Shown: positions 8,981 to 19,118, numbered from the stretch's first letter. The stretch: 64,000 nucleotides of DNA from Desulfocicer vacuolatum DSM 3385 (GCF_900176365.1 NZ_FWXY01000007.1:143334-207333), one strand, 5' to 3'. The notes: generated by a model from the letters alone, not told the origin. Numbers and translations: made by a program.

Positions 8981-10552
8981 ACTGAGGGTGGATGTCTTTT
9001 TTCCGGACAAAGTCATTTCAAAAATACTTTTTGAAAGGACAAGGGCGGTAAAAAGGCTTGCAAGAATACCAAGTCCCAGGGTCACGGCAAAACCCTTCAC
9101 AGGACCTGTGCCGAACTGAAACAATACCACCGCAACAATAAGTGTGGTTACATTGGCGTCAAGAATAGTAAGGGCGGCCCTGGAGAATCCTGCATGCACA
9201 GAAGCCACAGGGGTTTTTCCGGAAGCAAGCTCCTCTCTGATTCTTTCAAAGATAATTACATTGGCATCCACCGCCATACCGATGGTGAGAATAATGCCTG
9301 CAATTCCCGGAAGCGTCAGGGTGGCCTGGAAGGCTGCAAGACCTCCGCCAATGAGCAGAATATTAACCACAAGGGCAATGTCTGCAATGAGACCCGCTCC
9401 CTTGTAATACATCACCATAAATAAAATAACAAGAATCCCCCCCACCATCATGGACATAAGCCCCATGCGGATGGAATCAGCTCCCAGTGTGGGGCCGACA
9501 GTTCGCTCTTCAATGATTTTAACCGGCGCCGGTAATGCACCTGCCCGCAGGACAATGGCAAGGTCCCTTGCTTCTTCCGTGGTAAAATTGCCTGTGATTC
9601 TGGCCTTTCCACCGGCAATGCGATCCTGGATCACAGGGGCGGAGTAAACCGTCTTGTCCAGTACAATGGCCAGTCTCTTTTTAATGTTTTCACCGGTGAT
9701 GCGTTCAAATATACGGGCACCTTTTCGGTCAAACTCAATGCCCACATAGGGTTCATTGAACTGGGAATCGATCATCACCCGGGCATCGGTGAGGGAGCCG
9801 CCGTCCAGTAATACCTGTTTTTTGATGAGAAAGGGCACCTTGGTGACCTGACCTGTGCGGGTATTTTCTTTCATCTGATATAAAAGCACAGAACCCGGCG
9901 GAGGGGTTCCTTGGGTGGCAGACGCAACGTTCCCGGTTTCATCCACCAGCTGGAAGTTGAGCTGGGCTGTCTTGCCGATGAGATCCTTGGCCCGCTGGGT
10001 GTCAGTGATGCCGGGCAGCTGGATCTGTATTCTTTTTTCCCCCTGGAGGCGGATGTCCGGCTCGCTGACTCCGAATTCATCAATTCGGTTTCGAATGGTT
10101 TCAAGGGCCTGTTCTGTGGCCATGCGCTTTATGTTTTCCGCCTCCTGGACCGGAAGCTGCAGCACAAAGTTTTTCCCTTTGGCAACCGTAACCGTTGAAG
10201 CGATTTCCAGGGCATTGAAATCATCGCTGACAAGTGCTGTAAATCCATCAATATTTTTGTCCCCTGAAAGCGTTGCCGTGATGCTGTTATTGCTGTTTCT
10301 GGAGATGCCAAGGTGCTTGATGCCTTTTTTTCTCAACTCCTGTTTCAGCTCATGCACGGTACGTTCAACAGTGGTTTCCACCGCCTTCTGATTTTGAACT
10401 TCAAGGACAAGATGCATGCCGCCCTGGAGGTCCAGGCCAAGGTTTATTTTTTTGTGGGGCCAGCAGTCGGGGTAGAAGGTGGGAAGAACATATACCAGTG
10501 CTGTCAGTATAATCACTGCTGTAAGCGCGCCTTTCCATGTGAATGATTTCAA
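8975..10552 (-). CDS. secD: Protein translocase subunit SecD
   Basis: A 525-residue SecD. An N-terminal membrane helix is followed by the hallmark LGLDLQGGMHLVLEV, the large periplasmic P1 domain (about residues 60-330) with RNRIDEFGVSEPDI, and C-terminal membrane helices with GMAVDANVIIFERIREEL. The best start is TTG 10552, preceded by AGGAG, giving MKSFTWKGALTAV; starts further upstream would run into yajC. The last codons (ATA TAA) lie inside a family A repeat, so the native C-terminus has been re-trimmed or the repeat inserted at the stop. It acts with SecF and YajC in the inner membrane. Confidence 0.96.
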   Translation of the reverse strand: MKSFTWKGALTAVIILTALVYVLPTFYPDCWPHKKINLGLDLQGGMHLVLEVQNQKAVETTVERTVHELKQELRKKGIKHLGISRNSNNSITATLSGDKNIDGFTALVSDDFNALEIASTVTVAKGKNFVLQLPVQEAENIKRMATEQALETIRNRIDEFGVSEPDIRLQGEKRIQIQLPGITDTQRAKDLIGKTAQLNFQLVDETGNVASATQGTPPPGSVLLYQMKENTRTGQVTKVPFLIKKQVLLDGGSLTDARVMIDSQFNEPYVGIEFDRKGARIFERITGENIKKRLAIVLDKTVYSAPVIQDRIAGGKARITGNFTTEEARDLAIVLRAGALPAPVKIIEERTVGPTLGADSIRMGLMSMMVGGILVILFMVMYYKGAGLIADIALVVNILLIGGGLAAFQATLTLPGIAGIILTIGMAVDANVIIFERIREELASGKTPVASVHAGFSRAALTILDANVTTLIVAVVLFQFGTGPVKGFAVTLGLGILASLFTALVLSKSIFEMTLSGKKTSTLSI

Positions 10553-10577
10553 TCTGATTGCTCCTGAAATGGCTGTA

Positions 10578-10928
10578 TTATTTGGATTTTTTACCTTTTT
10601 TTGACTCGGCGGGTGCGTTGGTCTGGAGAGTGGCGCCCACATTTCCCCGATTGATTTTAATTTTAACGTTTTCGGCTATTTCAAGGGAAACAGTGGTATC
10701 GCCAAGGGAGGTGATGGTACCGTGAACACCACCTGATGTGATGATACGATCCCCTTTTTTAAGGCTGTTGATCATGTTTTGGTGTTCTTTGGCTTTTTTC
10801 TGCTGGGGTCTGATGAGCAGAAAGTAAAAAATAACGAACATGAGAATAAGGGGTACAAATGCTGTAAATCCACCTGCCTGTCCACCTGCTGCGCCAGCCT
10901 GTCCCATTGCAAATGCTGTGTTGATCAT
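10578..10928 (-). CDS. yajC: Preprotein translocase subunit YajC
   Basis: A 116-residue YajC. One hydrophobic helix (about residues 22-42, FVPLILMFVIFYFLLIRPQQ) is followed by the family signature LIRPQQKKAKEHQNM and a small cytoplasmic beta domain (GDRIITSGGVHGTITS). The gene lies 25 bp upstream of secD in the usual yajC-secD-secF order. An Ala/Gly-rich N-terminus and a lysine-rich tail are typical. It is an auxiliary component of the SecDF complex. Confidence 0.96.
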   Translation of the reverse strand: MINTAFAMGQAGAAGGQAGGFTAFVPLILMFVIFYFLLIRPQQKKAKEHQNMINSLKKGDRIITSGGVHGTITSLGDTTVSLEIAENVKIKINRGNVGATLQTNAPAESKKGKKSK

Positions 10929-11102
10929 GGTAAAAATCCTCCTGGTTTTAAATAATCTTTAGTTTATTTATGGATGTTTCTTATAGCTGCTAAAAAAATG
11001 TCGGTCAAGGTTTGCCCTTGATGGAAAAGTATGCCGGAGTGCGACTGTTTGAGATACACAAAAGTTGTACTTATGTCAAGGATTCAACATTTTTGTTAAG
11101 TT

Positions 11103-12566
11103 TTATTTATTACAATTTATTCGGCTGTCGCCCCAGTTCATACTGTTGCATGCATTGATGGTAATATCAATATCCCTTTTAATTTCAATGTCATGGATCT
11201 CTTTTCTTTTCTTGTTTAAAAGATAGGCTGCCACCTCCCATGGTACCTCTGCAGTAAGGGATGTGATTCCCCCTTTAATGGTCTTGAGATTGAGCTGTCG
11301 TAAAAAGGCAAGGCCAAGATTTTCCACAGACGGAATCATGCCGCGCCCTTTGCAATGGGTGCAGGTTTTATAGCTGCCAAAGGTGATGGAGGGTCTCAAT
11401 CGCTGTCGGGACATCTCCACAAGTCCAAACCCGGATATGCCGCCTACCTTGGTTTTTGCCTTATCAAATTTAAGGTGTTTTTTCAGGGTTTTGGTGACAT
11501 CTGCTTTGTGTTTTCGCTCCTTCATATCAATGAAGTCCACCACAATCAATCCCCCCAGATCCCTGAGCCTTAGCTGCCGGGCCACCTCTTCTGCCGCTTC
11601 AATATTGGTGTGATAGGCAGTCTGTTCAATGTTTTTTTTGCCGGTGGATTTGGCTGAATTGACATCAATGGCCACCAGGGCTTCGGTCTGATCAATGACA
11701 ATGGAACCGCCTGATTTTAGGGAAACTTTGGGCTCAAATATGGAGGCAATCTGCTCTTCCAGCTGGTGTTTGGTAAAGATGGGTTTTTCACCCTTGAACA
11801 GCTTCACGATTTTCTGTTTGCCCGGGGCAATGATTCCCATGAAATCTTTGACTTCCAGGTACACCTCTTTATCATCTATGAGAATTTCTGTGATATCATC
11901 GGTGAAATAGTCTCTCAGGGATCTCACAGCAAGGTTTTGCTCCTTGTAGAGCAGGGAAGGGGTTTCACTCTGGATGGCTTTTTTATTGATGTTTTTCCAG
12001 GCCCGTTGGAGGTATTTCAGGTCGTTGTTGAACATGGTCTTGGTGGCATCTTTGCCCGCAGTTCTGACAATGAGACCAAATCCTTCGGGTACCTTCACAG
12101 AATCAATGATGGATTTGAGGCGTTTTCGCTCTTCTTCGTCCATGATCTGGCGGGAAACCCCCCGGGTGTTGCTGCCCGGCATGAGCACAGATAGCCTTCC
12201 CGGCAGGGAAATAAAGGTGGTGAGCATGGCTCCCTTGTGCATAATGGGGTCTTTTGTGACCTGGACAATGAGCTCCTGGCCCTTTTTAACCAGGTTGGTG
12301 ATGCGTCTGTCTCCGGCATCGTTGTCAAGGAAGTAATCACTGTGGATTTCATTGAGTTGCAGAAAACCGTTTTTCTGGGTGCCGTAATCCACGAAAACCG
12401 CCTGGAGACTTGGCTCCACCCGTGTGATGGATGCTTTGTAAATGTTGCCCTGGGTCATTTCTCGTGCCGCTGTATCCAGGTGGATTTCTTCCAGTTTGTT
12501 GTCTTTAACGGTCACGATTCTGCATTCATCGGAATCGAGCGCATTAATTAAAATTTTTCTTGTCAT
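11103..12566 (-). CDS. rng: Ribonuclease G/E family endoribonuclease
   Basis: A 487-residue RNase G/E-type enzyme that cleaves single-stranded RNA in rRNA and mRNA processing. The S1-like domain (residues about 35-125) contains GNIYKASITRVEPSLQAVFVDYG; the DNase I-like catalytic core holds the metal-binding aspartates in ALVAIDVNSAKS and GGLIVVDFIDM; the zinc-link CTHCKGRG follows. It lacks the long C-terminal degradosome scaffold of E. coli RNase E, so it is closer to RNase G. ATG 12566 is preferred, since the family begins close to MTRKILIN; the ATG at 12593 is an alternative. Confidence 0.93.
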   Translation of the reverse strand: MTRKILINALDSDECRIVTVKDNKLEEIHLDTAAREMTQGNIYKASITRVEPSLQAVFVDYGTQKNGFLQLNEIHSDYFLDNDAGDRRITNLVKKGQELIVQVTKDPIMHKGAMLTTFISLPGRLSVLMPGSNTRGVSRQIMDEEERKRLKSIIDSVKVPEGFGLIVRTAGKDATKTMFNNDLKYLQRAWKNINKKAIQSETPSLLYKEQNLAVRSLRDYFTDDITEILIDDKEVYLEVKDFMGIIAPGKQKIVKLFKGEKPIFTKHQLEEQIASIFEPKVSLKSGGSIVIDQTEALVAIDVNSAKSTGKKNIEQTAYHTNIEAAEEVARQLRLRDLGGLIVVDFIDMKERKHKADVTKTLKKHLKFDKAKTKVGGISGFGLVEMSRQRLRPSITFGSYKTCTHCKGRGMIPSVENLGLAFLRQLNLKTIKGGITSLTAEVPWEVAAYLLNKKRKEIHDIEIKRDIDITINACNSMNWGDSRINCNK

Positions 12567-12593
12567 TAAATCTTTCTTACTGCCTCCATGCAA

Positions 12594-13077
12594 AAATTAT
12601 ATATGGAGATTTTTAATCAATGGATTTGATACGTCTGTTTGGCCGTGTCTGCCATTTGCCGGGAATTTTTGAAGGTGGACCCCTGCGATGAAAGTCAGAT
12701 AAATTTAAGCCCTGTATCCCAATGTCGGCCGGTTGATCAGAAAATTATATCCTCTGTCATAAACGATATATGTTGTGATTAAATCCAAAATATACAACTG
12801 TTTTTGAAAAATCCCAATGCCATTAAAAATCTCTCTTTGATTTTTTAAATATGAAATTTAAGAAAGAAGTTTGATACGCTTTAAATGTGTAAACTGCCAG
12901 CGCTTGATAAAACAAAATATCTTTCTGGAAACAACAAGTATTCGATTGACGCCGTCAAGTCAAATAAATTATGCGTTGTCCATGGTATCATGCTTGCTAT
13001 TTCATTCATATTATGCCATTTAATGAGCTTTATTTGTCCTTAATAAATCCAAAGTGTCTGGAGGTTTACATATAATT
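12594..13077. other. AT-rich divergent intergenic region between rng and leuS
   Basis: About 480 bp without a supported gene. It must hold the divergent promoters of rng and leuS. One perfect 13-bp palindrome, TTGACG-C-CGTCAA, lies at 12946-12958; its role is unknown. GGAGG at 13059-13063 is the leuS ribosome-binding site. Nothing else was recognised. Confidence 0.5.
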
Positions 13078-15669
13078 ATGGAAGAACGGTACAGTCCTGA
13101 AGCAGTTGAAGTAAAATGGCAGCAATATTGGGAATCCCATGGAATATTTTCCACATCTGAAGATACGTCCAAAGAAAAATATTACCTTTTGGAGATGTTT
13201 CCCTATCCCTCGGGGAAAATTCACATGGGACATGTCAGGAATTATACCATTGGGGATGTGGTGGCCCGGTATAAACGAATGAAGGGCTATAATGTCCTCC
13301 ATCCCATGGGGTGGGATGCCTTTGGCATGCCCGCTGAAAATGCAGCCATTGATAATAATACCCATCCGGCAGCCTGGACCTATGACAATATGGCAGCCAT
13401 GAGAAAACAGCTCAAAAAAATGGGTTTTTCCTATGACTGGAACCGGGAAATTGCCACCTGTAGACCGGAATACTATCGGTGGGAACAATGGCTGTTTCTC
13501 CAGATGCTGGAAAAGGAGATGGTGTACCGAAAGGAATCCTATGTCAACTGGTGTGAGCATTGCCAGACCGTTCTTGCCAATGAGCAGGTGGAAGCGGACC
13601 TTTGTTGGCGGTGCAGCCAACCGGTGCAGCAAAAGAAACTGTGGCAATGGTTTTTTAAAATCACTGATTATGCCGAAGACCTTTTGCTGCATTGTGATAA
13701 ATTGCCGGGGTGGCCCGGCAAGGTAACCCTGATGCAGAAAAACTGGATCGGCAAAAGTGTGGGCTCTGAAGTCTCCTTTGACATTGAAGGCATGGATGGT
13801 GAAATCAAAGTGTTTACCACCCGTCCTGATACGTTGTTCGGTTCCACCTTCATGTGTCTTGCTCCGGAGCACCCATTGGTGGAATCCCTGTCCCGGGGTA
13901 CGGAGCAGGCCGATGCCGTAAAAGCGTTTGTGGAAAAAATATCCCGCCAGGAGCGATCCACAGATGCCCTGGAAAAATATGAAAAAGAAGGGGTGTTCAC
14001 CGGTGCCTGGTGTATCAACCCCACCAATGGACGGCGCATGCCCGTATTCACGGCTAATTTTGCCCTGATGGGGTATGGTACCGGTGCGGTGATGTCCGTA
14101 CCGGCCCATGATCAACGGGATTTTGATTTTGCCCGGAAATATGATTTGGACATTGTGGTGGTGATTCAGCCGGAAGGGGAAACCCTGGACCCTGCCACCA
14201 TGGAAGAGGCTTACACCGGAGAAGGGCTGCTGGTGAATTCCGGTGAATACAATGGCATGAAAAACCGTGATGCCATGGCCGAAATAACCACATGGCTTGA
14301 AAAAGAAGGCCGGGGAAAACAGACCGTCAGTTTCCGCCTCCGGGACTGGGGCATCTCCCGTCAACGTTATTGGGGAACCCCCATTCCCGTGATTCACTGT
14401 GACACCTGTGGTGTGGTACCGGTGCCCGAATCCCAGTTGCCTGTCACCCTGCCCGAAGATGCGGATTTACTTGAGAACGGAGGTTCACCGCTTCCCACCC
14501 TGGATTTCTTTGCCCGTACCACCTGTCCTGTATGTGGCAGACAAGATGCCAGGCGGGATACCGACACCATGGACACCTTTGTGGAGAGTTCCTGGTATTT
14601 TGTGCGTTATTGCAGTCCCCGTTGCGAAACTGCCATGTTTGACGCCGATGCCGTTAAATATTGGATGCCGGTGGATCAATACATTGGCGGGGTGGAGCAT
14701 GCCATTTTACATCTGCTCTATTCACGCTATTTCATGCGGGTATTAAATACCCTGGGGCTCATTGATTTTAAAGAGCCTTTTACCCATCTTCTCACCCAGG
14801 GCATGGTGTGCAAAGAAACCCTTACCTGTCCTGAACATGGTTATCTTTTTCCGGAAGAGGCGTTGCCCACGGGGGAAGGCTTTAAATGCGTAAAATGTGA
14901 CAACACCGTTGAGGTGGGACGGGTTATTAAAATGTCCAAATCCAAGAAAAATGTCATTGATCCCAATATTCTTCTGGAAAAATACGGGGCAGACATCACC
15001 CGGCTTTTTTGTTTATTTGCCGCTCCGCCGGAGCGGGACCTGGAGTGGAACGATGATGGGGTGGAGGGATGTCATCGCTTCATTAACCGGGTGTGGCGCC
15101 TGGTGGATCTGTGCCGGGAAAAATGCGGTGATACCCCTGCCTATGACGGCCCCATGGAAGGGTTGTCAGAGGATGCAAAAAATCTTCATCGCAAGGGACA
15201 TCAAACCATAAAAAAAGTCACCGATGACATTGAGGACAGCTTCCATTTTAATACAGCCATCAGTGCGGTGATGGAGCTTGTAAATGCCATGTACAGTGCA
15301 AATCTCAATGGTGATGATGAAGGAATGAAAGGGGTGGCTGCCTTTTGTATGGAAAACATTGTGCTGCTGCTGTCCCCCATTGTACCCCATTTTGCCGAAG
15401 AATTGTGGGAACGCATGGGGCATGACGCCAGTGTTGTGGATCATACCTGGCCCCAATACAGGGAAGATGCCCTGGTCAGCGATGAGATGCTCATTGTGAT
15501 TCAAGTGAATGGGAAGCTTCGGTCAAAATTTAATATCCGTGCAGATGCCGATGATGATGCCATTAAAGCCGTGGCCCTGGCCGATGAAATAGTGATGAAG
15601 CACGTTGCTGACAAAACCATTCGAAAGGTGATTGTTGTAAAGAAAAAGCTTGTCAATATTGTGGTGTAA
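13078..15669 (+). CDS. leuS: Leucyl-tRNA synthetase
   Basis: An 863-residue class I synthetase that charges tRNA-Leu. The HIGH-type motif is in [15 protein letters not shown], and the KMSKS motif is in [14 protein letters not shown]. The connective editing domain lies between ([31 protein letters not shown] with the editing aspartate). Cysteine pairs around residues 160-180 and 525-545 suggest zinc-binding knuckles. ATG 13078 is chosen, with GGAGG 14 nt upstream; the GTG at 13054 would place the Shine-Dalgarno inside the gene. It is followed closely by lptE, a common pairing in this lineage. Confidence 0.98.
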   Translation: MEERYSPEAVEVKWQQYWESHGIFSTSEDTSKEKYYLLEMFPYPSGKIHMGHVRNYTIGDVVARYKRMKGYNVLHPMGWDAFGMPAENAAIDNNTHPAAWTYDNMAAMRKQLKKMGFSYDWNREIATCRPEYYRWEQWLFLQMLEKEMVYRKESYVNWCEHCQTVLANEQVEADLCWRCSQPVQQKKLWQWFFKITDYAEDLLLHCDKLPGWPGKVTLMQKNWIGKSVGSEVSFDIEGMDGEIKVFTTRPDTLFGSTFMCLAPEHPLVESLSRGTEQADAVKAFVEKISRQERSTDALEKYEKEGVFTGAWCINPTNGRRMPVFTANFALMGYGTGAVMSVPAHDQRDFDFARKYDLDIVVVIQPEGETLDPATMEEAYTGEGLLVNSGEYNGMKNRDAMAEITTWLEKEGRGKQTVSFRLRDWGISRQRYWGTPIPVIHCDTCGVVPVPESQLPVTLPEDADLLENGGSPLPTLDFFARTTCPVCGRQDARRDTDTMDTFVESSWYFVRYCSPRCETAMFDADAVKYWMPVDQYIGGVEHAILHLLYSRYFMRVLNTLGLIDFKEPFTHLLTQGMVCKETLTCPEHGYLFPEEALPTGEGFKCVKCDNTVEVGRVIKMSKSKKNVIDPNILLEKYGADITRLFCLFAAPPERDLEWNDDGVEGCHRFINRVWRLVDLCREKCGDTPAYDGPMEGLSEDAKNLHRKGHQTIKKVTDDIEDSFHFNTAISAVMELVNAMYSANLNGDDEGMKGVAAFCMENIVLLLSPIVPHFAEELWERMGHDASVVDHTWPQYREDALVSDEMLIVIQVNGKLRSKFNIRADADDDAIKAVALADEIVMKHVADKTIRKVIVVKKKLVNIVV

Positions 15670-15721
15670 TATGGGACATGGAAAATATCCACTGTTCCGG
15701 GGCCTTTCATCGTTTTTTTCC

Positions 15722-16249
15722 ATGTCCGGGAAAAAAAATAAAAGGCCTTTGCAACACTTTGCTTGGTTGATAATTGCGCTGCTGCTGGGGGGGTGTGGAT
15801 ATCACATCCAGGGAAACACCCCCCTGCCCGCCGGGATAAAGGCTGTTCATGTCACCTTGTTTGAAAATCGCAGTGGTGAGTCCGGCGTAGAAAATACATT
15901 TACCGATTTGTTCATAGATGAACTGCTCATGAAAACAGATGCCAAGGTCACAGATGAGGCCCATGCCAGGGGATTTGTCACCGGGATCATTCGTTCCATC
16001 TCTGTGGGGGATCTTACCCGATCCTCCGATGATGCGGTTCTCCAGGGTCTGGTGCGTGCCACCATGGATCTTTCCATGGCAGATGAGACGGGCAATGTGG
16101 TGTGGGGGGTAAAGGGCTATAGTGACAGTAAAGTGTATACCGCCTCCAGCTCCAATGTGACCGATGAGTCTGCAAAACAGGAAGCTGTGGAATACATTGC
16201 CCGGCGCTTGTCTGAAAAACTGGTGAGCGCCATGGGGGATCAGTGGTAG
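15722..16249 (+). CDS. lptE: LPS-assembly lipoprotein LptE
   Basis: A 175-residue lipoprotein of the LptD/LptE outer-membrane machine that inserts lipopolysaccharide. The short basic N-terminus is followed by a hydrophobic stretch ending in the lipobox LLGGC (Cys near residue 26), then GYHIQGNTPLPAGIKAVHV and a VENTFTDLFIDELL segment typical of the family. The start is uncertain: ATG 15722 gives a normal-length signal peptide, but an in-frame ATG at 15671, 2 bp after the leuS stop, is possible. No strong ribosome-binding site precedes either. Its presence supports a lipopolysaccharide-bearing outer membrane. Confidence 0.85.
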   Translation: MSGKKNKRPLQHFAWLIIALLLGGCGYHIQGNTPLPAGIKAVHVTLFENRSGESGVENTFTDLFIDELLMKTDAKVTDEAHARGFVTGIIRSISVGDLTRSSDDAVLQGLVRATMDLSMADETGNVVWGVKGYSDSKVYTASSSNVTDESAKQEAVEYIARRLSEKLVSAMGDQW

Positions 16250-16304
16250 GCCGTTTCAATGTTCCGGGCAGCTCTGCCTTAGCTTGCCTTGGAGGCTGCA
16301 TTGT

Positions 16305-16399
16305 ATATAAACTGTCATGGGCAGACCTTATTCTGACCTCGGTCTGCCCACAACAAAGATAGAAATAATATTCCATAGATTTACGGAGTATCTCATATA
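16305..16399 (-). repeat. Interspersed two-stem repeat, family A, copy 3 (reverse)
   Basis: A reverse-strand copy between lptE and the rpsT terminator. It carries the same ~30-bp flanking extension (GCTTGCCTTGGAGGCTGC) as copy 1 but no full family B module, showing that the modules are separable. Stem 1 is eroded and stem 2 (GGTCTGCCC with GGGCAGACC) is intact. Confidence 0.8.
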
Positions 16400-16449
16400 A
16401 AAAAAAGGCGCATAAATCAGGAAATTAAGCTCCTGATTCATACGCCTTT
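16400..16449 (-). terminator. Rho-independent terminator of rpsT
   Basis: On the minus strand, just after rpsT, AAAGGCGTATGAATCAGGA pairs with TCCTGATTTATGCGCCTTT around an 8-nt loop and is followed by a run of T residues. This is a long, convincing intrinsic terminator. Confidence 0.85.
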
Positions 16450-16468
16450 AAATTTGTAAAAAACGGCT

Positions 16469-16723
16469 TTAGTTCAGAATTCTGGAAAGCCTTGAAATCT
16501 TACGTGCGGCAGTGTTCTTATGAATAACCCCTTTCTTCGCTGCTTTGGCAATGGTGGCCTGGGCTGCCTTGAACAGCTCCTGGGCATTTTCATTACTGTC
16601 TTCCTGGGCAGCTGCCTGAACCTTTTTAATGCTGGTGTTCATGGCAGATTTTGTGGATTTATTTCTAAGACGTCTGTTTTCACTCTGTTTTGCACGTTTC
16701 AATGCTGATTTATGATTGGCCAA
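16469..16723 (-). CDS. rpsT: 30S ribosomal protein S20
   Basis: An 84-residue, strongly basic S20: N-terminal ANHKSALKRAKQSENRRLRN, a central helical region and C-terminal HKNTAARKISRLSRIL. It binds 16S rRNA early in 30S assembly. The start codon is TTG at 16723, with GAAGGAG upstream; S20 genes in other bacteria also use a weak UUG start linked to autoregulation (family knowledge). It is transcribed alone, convergent with lptE, and divergent from murJ. Confidence 0.97.
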   Translation of the reverse strand: MANHKSALKRAKQSENRRLRNKSTKSAMNTSIKKVQAAAQEDSNENAQELFKAAQATIAKAAKKGVIHKNTAARKISRLSRILN

Positions 16724-16827
16724 CTTGTTTTGAACTCCTTCATTTATATTATTAATTTAATAGTAATTCCATAAGTTTTGAATTAAGTAATTTAATTATA
16801 TTCAACTTTTTTGTCAAGGGAAAAGTG

Positions 16828-18417
16828 ATGGTACCGGCTGAAAAACAAAAACTTGCTAAACTGTTTTCCGGGGTGTTCACCATTGGAAGTGCAACCCTTT
16901 TAAGCCGTATTCTTGGGTTTGTCAGAGATGCCATTGTGGCCATGCTTTTTGGGGCAGGAATTTATTCAGACGCCTTTTTCATGGCCTTTAGAATTCCCAA
17001 TCTGTTGCGAAAATTTTTTTCCGATGGTGTATTGAGCCTCTCTTTTATCCCTGAATTTACAAAATGTCACACCATTGAAGGCAAAGAAAAAGCCTTTGAC
17101 ATGGCCCGGTCTTTTTTTTGTATAATTTCTTTTGCCGGGGTGCTGCTGGTGCTGTGTGGCATTGTCTATACTCCGGGGCTGGTTTCCACCATTGCACCGG
17201 GGTTTGTTACCCATGCCCAGAAGTATGATCTCACTGTGGCATTGACCCGAATCATGATGCCCTATGTGGGGGCTATTTTTCTCATGGCCGTGTGCATGGG
17301 GATTTTAAATGCCTGTGGTCATTTTGCCGCTCCGGCTGTGGCCCCCATTGTCTTTAATGTGGTGATTATTTTTTTTGCCCTGGTGTTATCACCTTTGTTT
17401 GACATGCCGGCCGTGGCCCTTGCCTGGGGGGTGACCCTGGGGGGGGTGTTTCAACTTTTGCTGCAATTGCCCTTTATATATGGCAAAGGATTTCGATTTC
17501 TAAAGCGCTGTCACATCATGAATCCCGGGGCTGTAAAGGCGGCAGGAACCATGCTGCCCGCCATGGTGGGGGGGGCAGGGTATCAAATCAATGTCCTTGT
17601 GGTTACATTCATGGCATCCCGTCTGGGGGATGGCAGCATCTCCTATCTTTATTATGCCGATCGCCTGGTACAGTTTCCCCTGGCATTGTTCACTGTGTCT
17701 GTTTCCACGGTGATATTTCCCCGGTTGGCCTCATCTGTTGCCATCAACAGACAAGAAGATGCCACGGAATTGTTTTCCCGGGGACTACAGGCGGTGTTTT
17801 TTATTACTCTTCCAGCCATGGCCGGATTGATGGTGCTTGGAAAACCCATTGTGGCCCTTCTTTTTTTCCAGGGGGAATTTGAAATGACTGCAGTGGTTGA
17901 AACCGGTTCGGTTTTATTTTTTCTCTCCACAGGATTGTGGGCCTTTTCCGGTACCCGGCTGTTTGGGGCCTTTTTTTATGCATTTTCAGACATAAAAACC
18001 CCTTTTGTGGCAGGGTTTTGTTCCATCTGGGTTAATGTGGTGCTGGGGTGGGGATTGATGAAAAGTATGGGACACACCGGTCTTGCCCTTTCTTTATCTG
18101 TTTCCGCTGTGGTTAACCTTGTGATTCTTTTGTGGAAGGCAAATGTTTATTTCACGGTCTCTGTGTGGCAGAAAATGTTGTTATCCGGTGCCAAAGCCCT
18201 TGTTTTTTCCGGGATCATGTATGGGGTGGTGGGCTGGGCGTCTTCCCTGCTTTGTCCTGCACTGGATGCAGGAAAACCGGCCCTTTGCATGGGAGTGCTT
18301 CTTTCCATCATGATCGGAGTGCTGGTGTATGGGGGATTGTTTTTTGTGGGAGGGCGGCAGGAATATCGCAGAATGCAAAAATGGGTTAAAGGAAGTAAAA
18401 AAAATGTGGCGATTTAA
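16828..18417 (+). CDS. murJ: Lipid II flippase MurJ (MviN)
   Basis: A 529-residue integral membrane protein of the MATE/MviN family that flips lipid II across the inner membrane for peptidoglycan synthesis. About 14 hydrophobic segments can be traced. Family motifs include the N-terminal TLLSRILGFVRDAIVAMLFG, SDAFFMAFRIPNLLRKFF and DGVLSLSFIPEF. ATG 16828 follows AAGGG; the adjacent GTG at 16825 would add one residue. Its 3' end overlaps the ftsB-like gene by 14 bp, coupling lipid II flipping with a septum protein. Confidence 0.97.
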   Translation: MVPAEKQKLAKLFSGVFTIGSATLLSRILGFVRDAIVAMLFGAGIYSDAFFMAFRIPNLLRKFFSDGVLSLSFIPEFTKCHTIEGKEKAFDMARSFFCIISFAGVLLVLCGIVYTPGLVSTIAPGFVTHAQKYDLTVALTRIMMPYVGAIFLMAVCMGILNACGHFAAPAVAPIVFNVVIIFFALVLSPLFDMPAVALAWGVTLGGVFQLLLQLPFIYGKGFRFLKRCHIMNPGAVKAAGTMLPAMVGGAGYQINVLVVTFMASRLGDGSISYLYYADRLVQFPLALFTVSVSTVIFPRLASSVAINRQEDATELFSRGLQAVFFITLPAMAGLMVLGKPIVALLFFQGEFEMTAVVETGSVLFFLSTGLWAFSGTRLFGAFFYAFSDIKTPFVAGFCSIWVNVVLGWGLMKSMGHTGLALSLSVSAVVNLVILLWKANVYFTVSVWQKMLLSGAKALVFSGIMYGVVGWASSLLCPALDAGKPALCMGVLLSIMIGVLVYGGLFFVGGRQEYRRMQKWVKGSKKNVAI

Positions 18418-18697
18418 GGCATCTGGATTTTACCTTGCCATGCTGGCCTTAACGGTGCTTGCCGCTTATATGGTGTGGGGGAGCAATGGGTACATGGTTC
18501 TGGTCAGTCTCAGGAATGAAGAAGTGCAGGTGTTGAAAGAAAATCACAGTGTCATGCAAAAAAATCAACAGATTGAAAAAATTATTGACCGCCTCAAGCA
18601 TGACGGCACATACATTGAGCATGTGGCAAAGCATGAATTCGGGCTGGCAGGGGTGGATGAGCTGATTTTCAGGTTTGATCCCGGTGGGTCCCAATGA
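18404..18697 (+). CDS. ftsB: FtsB/DivIC-family septum formation initiator
   Basis: A 97-residue bitopic membrane protein. One membrane helix (about residues 9-27) is followed by a coiled coil (LRNEEVQVLKENHSVMQKNQQ) and the short conserved tail with a 'YIEHVAKHEFGL' segment matching the FtsB/DivIC pattern. It should act in the FtsQLB divisome complex. ATG 18404 has GGAAG upstream and lies inside the murJ 3' end. The symbol is by family resemblance; sequence conservation in this family is low. Confidence 0.8.
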   Translation: MWRFKASGFYLAMLALTVLAAYMVWGSNGYMVLVSLRNEEVQVLKENHSVMQKNQQIEKIIDRLKHDGTYIEHVAKHEFGLAGVDELIFRFDPGGSQ

Positions 18698-18771
18698 AAT
18701 CTGCCCAAGGAAGTGCGCCCAAGAAAGTGCGATTGACCCGTTGGAGCAAAAAAATCCGAAGATTCCTTTAG
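18694..18771 (+). CDS. Possible 25-residue basic peptide overlapping the ftsB stop codon
   Basis: ATG 18694 overlaps the ftsB-like stop codon as ATGA, the pattern of translational coupling. It encodes 25 residues with about eight Lys/Arg, ending KKIRRFL. CAAGGAAG lies just inside rather than upstream of the frame, so there is no separate ribosome-binding site. It could be a real coupled small protein or chance; no homologue is recognised. Confidence 0.25.
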   Translation: MKSAQGSAPKKVRLTRWSKKIRRFL

Positions 18772-18836
18772 CGGTTGTTCCGGTCAGGGGGAATTGATCT
18801 GATGATCATGGTGCCCCCCTGGAGCCGGGTATATCA

Positions 18837-19118
18837 TTAGTTATTGATAAGATTGCGCAGCTTTCCCGAGCACTTAAAGGTAACCACCCGTCTGGCAGGC
18901 AGGTTCATCTCCTGGCTGGTGGCAGGGTTGCGCCCCTTTCTTGATTTTTTCTCATTAACGCAGAATTTACCAAATCCACTGATCATGACGTCTTCGCCCT
19001 TTTCCAGGCTGCCTTTAATGATTTCCAGGAAATCTTCCATGATGTTGTATGAGGTGGTTCTTGAGATATCAAGTTTTTTTTGAATTTTTTCTGTTATTTC
19101 TGTTTTTGTCAATGCCAT
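18837..19118 (-). CDS. ihfA: Integration host factor alpha / HU-family DNA-binding protein
   Basis: A 93-residue HU/IHF fold protein: MALTKTEITEKI at the start, the GEDVMISGFGKF turn and the beta-arm region with KGRNPATSQEMNLPARRVVTFK carrying the intercalating proline. The NPATSQ-PARRVVTF pattern fits IHF-alpha better than HU. It bends DNA and helps site-specific recombination, so it may serve the nearby integrative element. It is monocistronic and convergent with the murJ-ftsB operon. Confidence 0.88.
   Translation of the reverse strand: MALTKTEITEKIQKKLDISRTTSYNIMEDFLEIIKGSLEKGEDVMISGFGKFCVNEKKSRKGRNPATSQEMNLPARRVVTFKCSGKLRNLINN

Noticed and set aside
13066..14397. 443-residue minus-strand frame antisense to leuS
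   Set aside because: It is fully overlapped by leuS, has no ribosome-binding site and its composition (His/Gly/Phe-rich) is that of an antisense shadow.
18329..18403. Longer N-terminus of the ftsB-like protein
   Set aside because: It would lie within murJ in another frame and lacks a ribosome-binding site; the ATG at 18404 has one.
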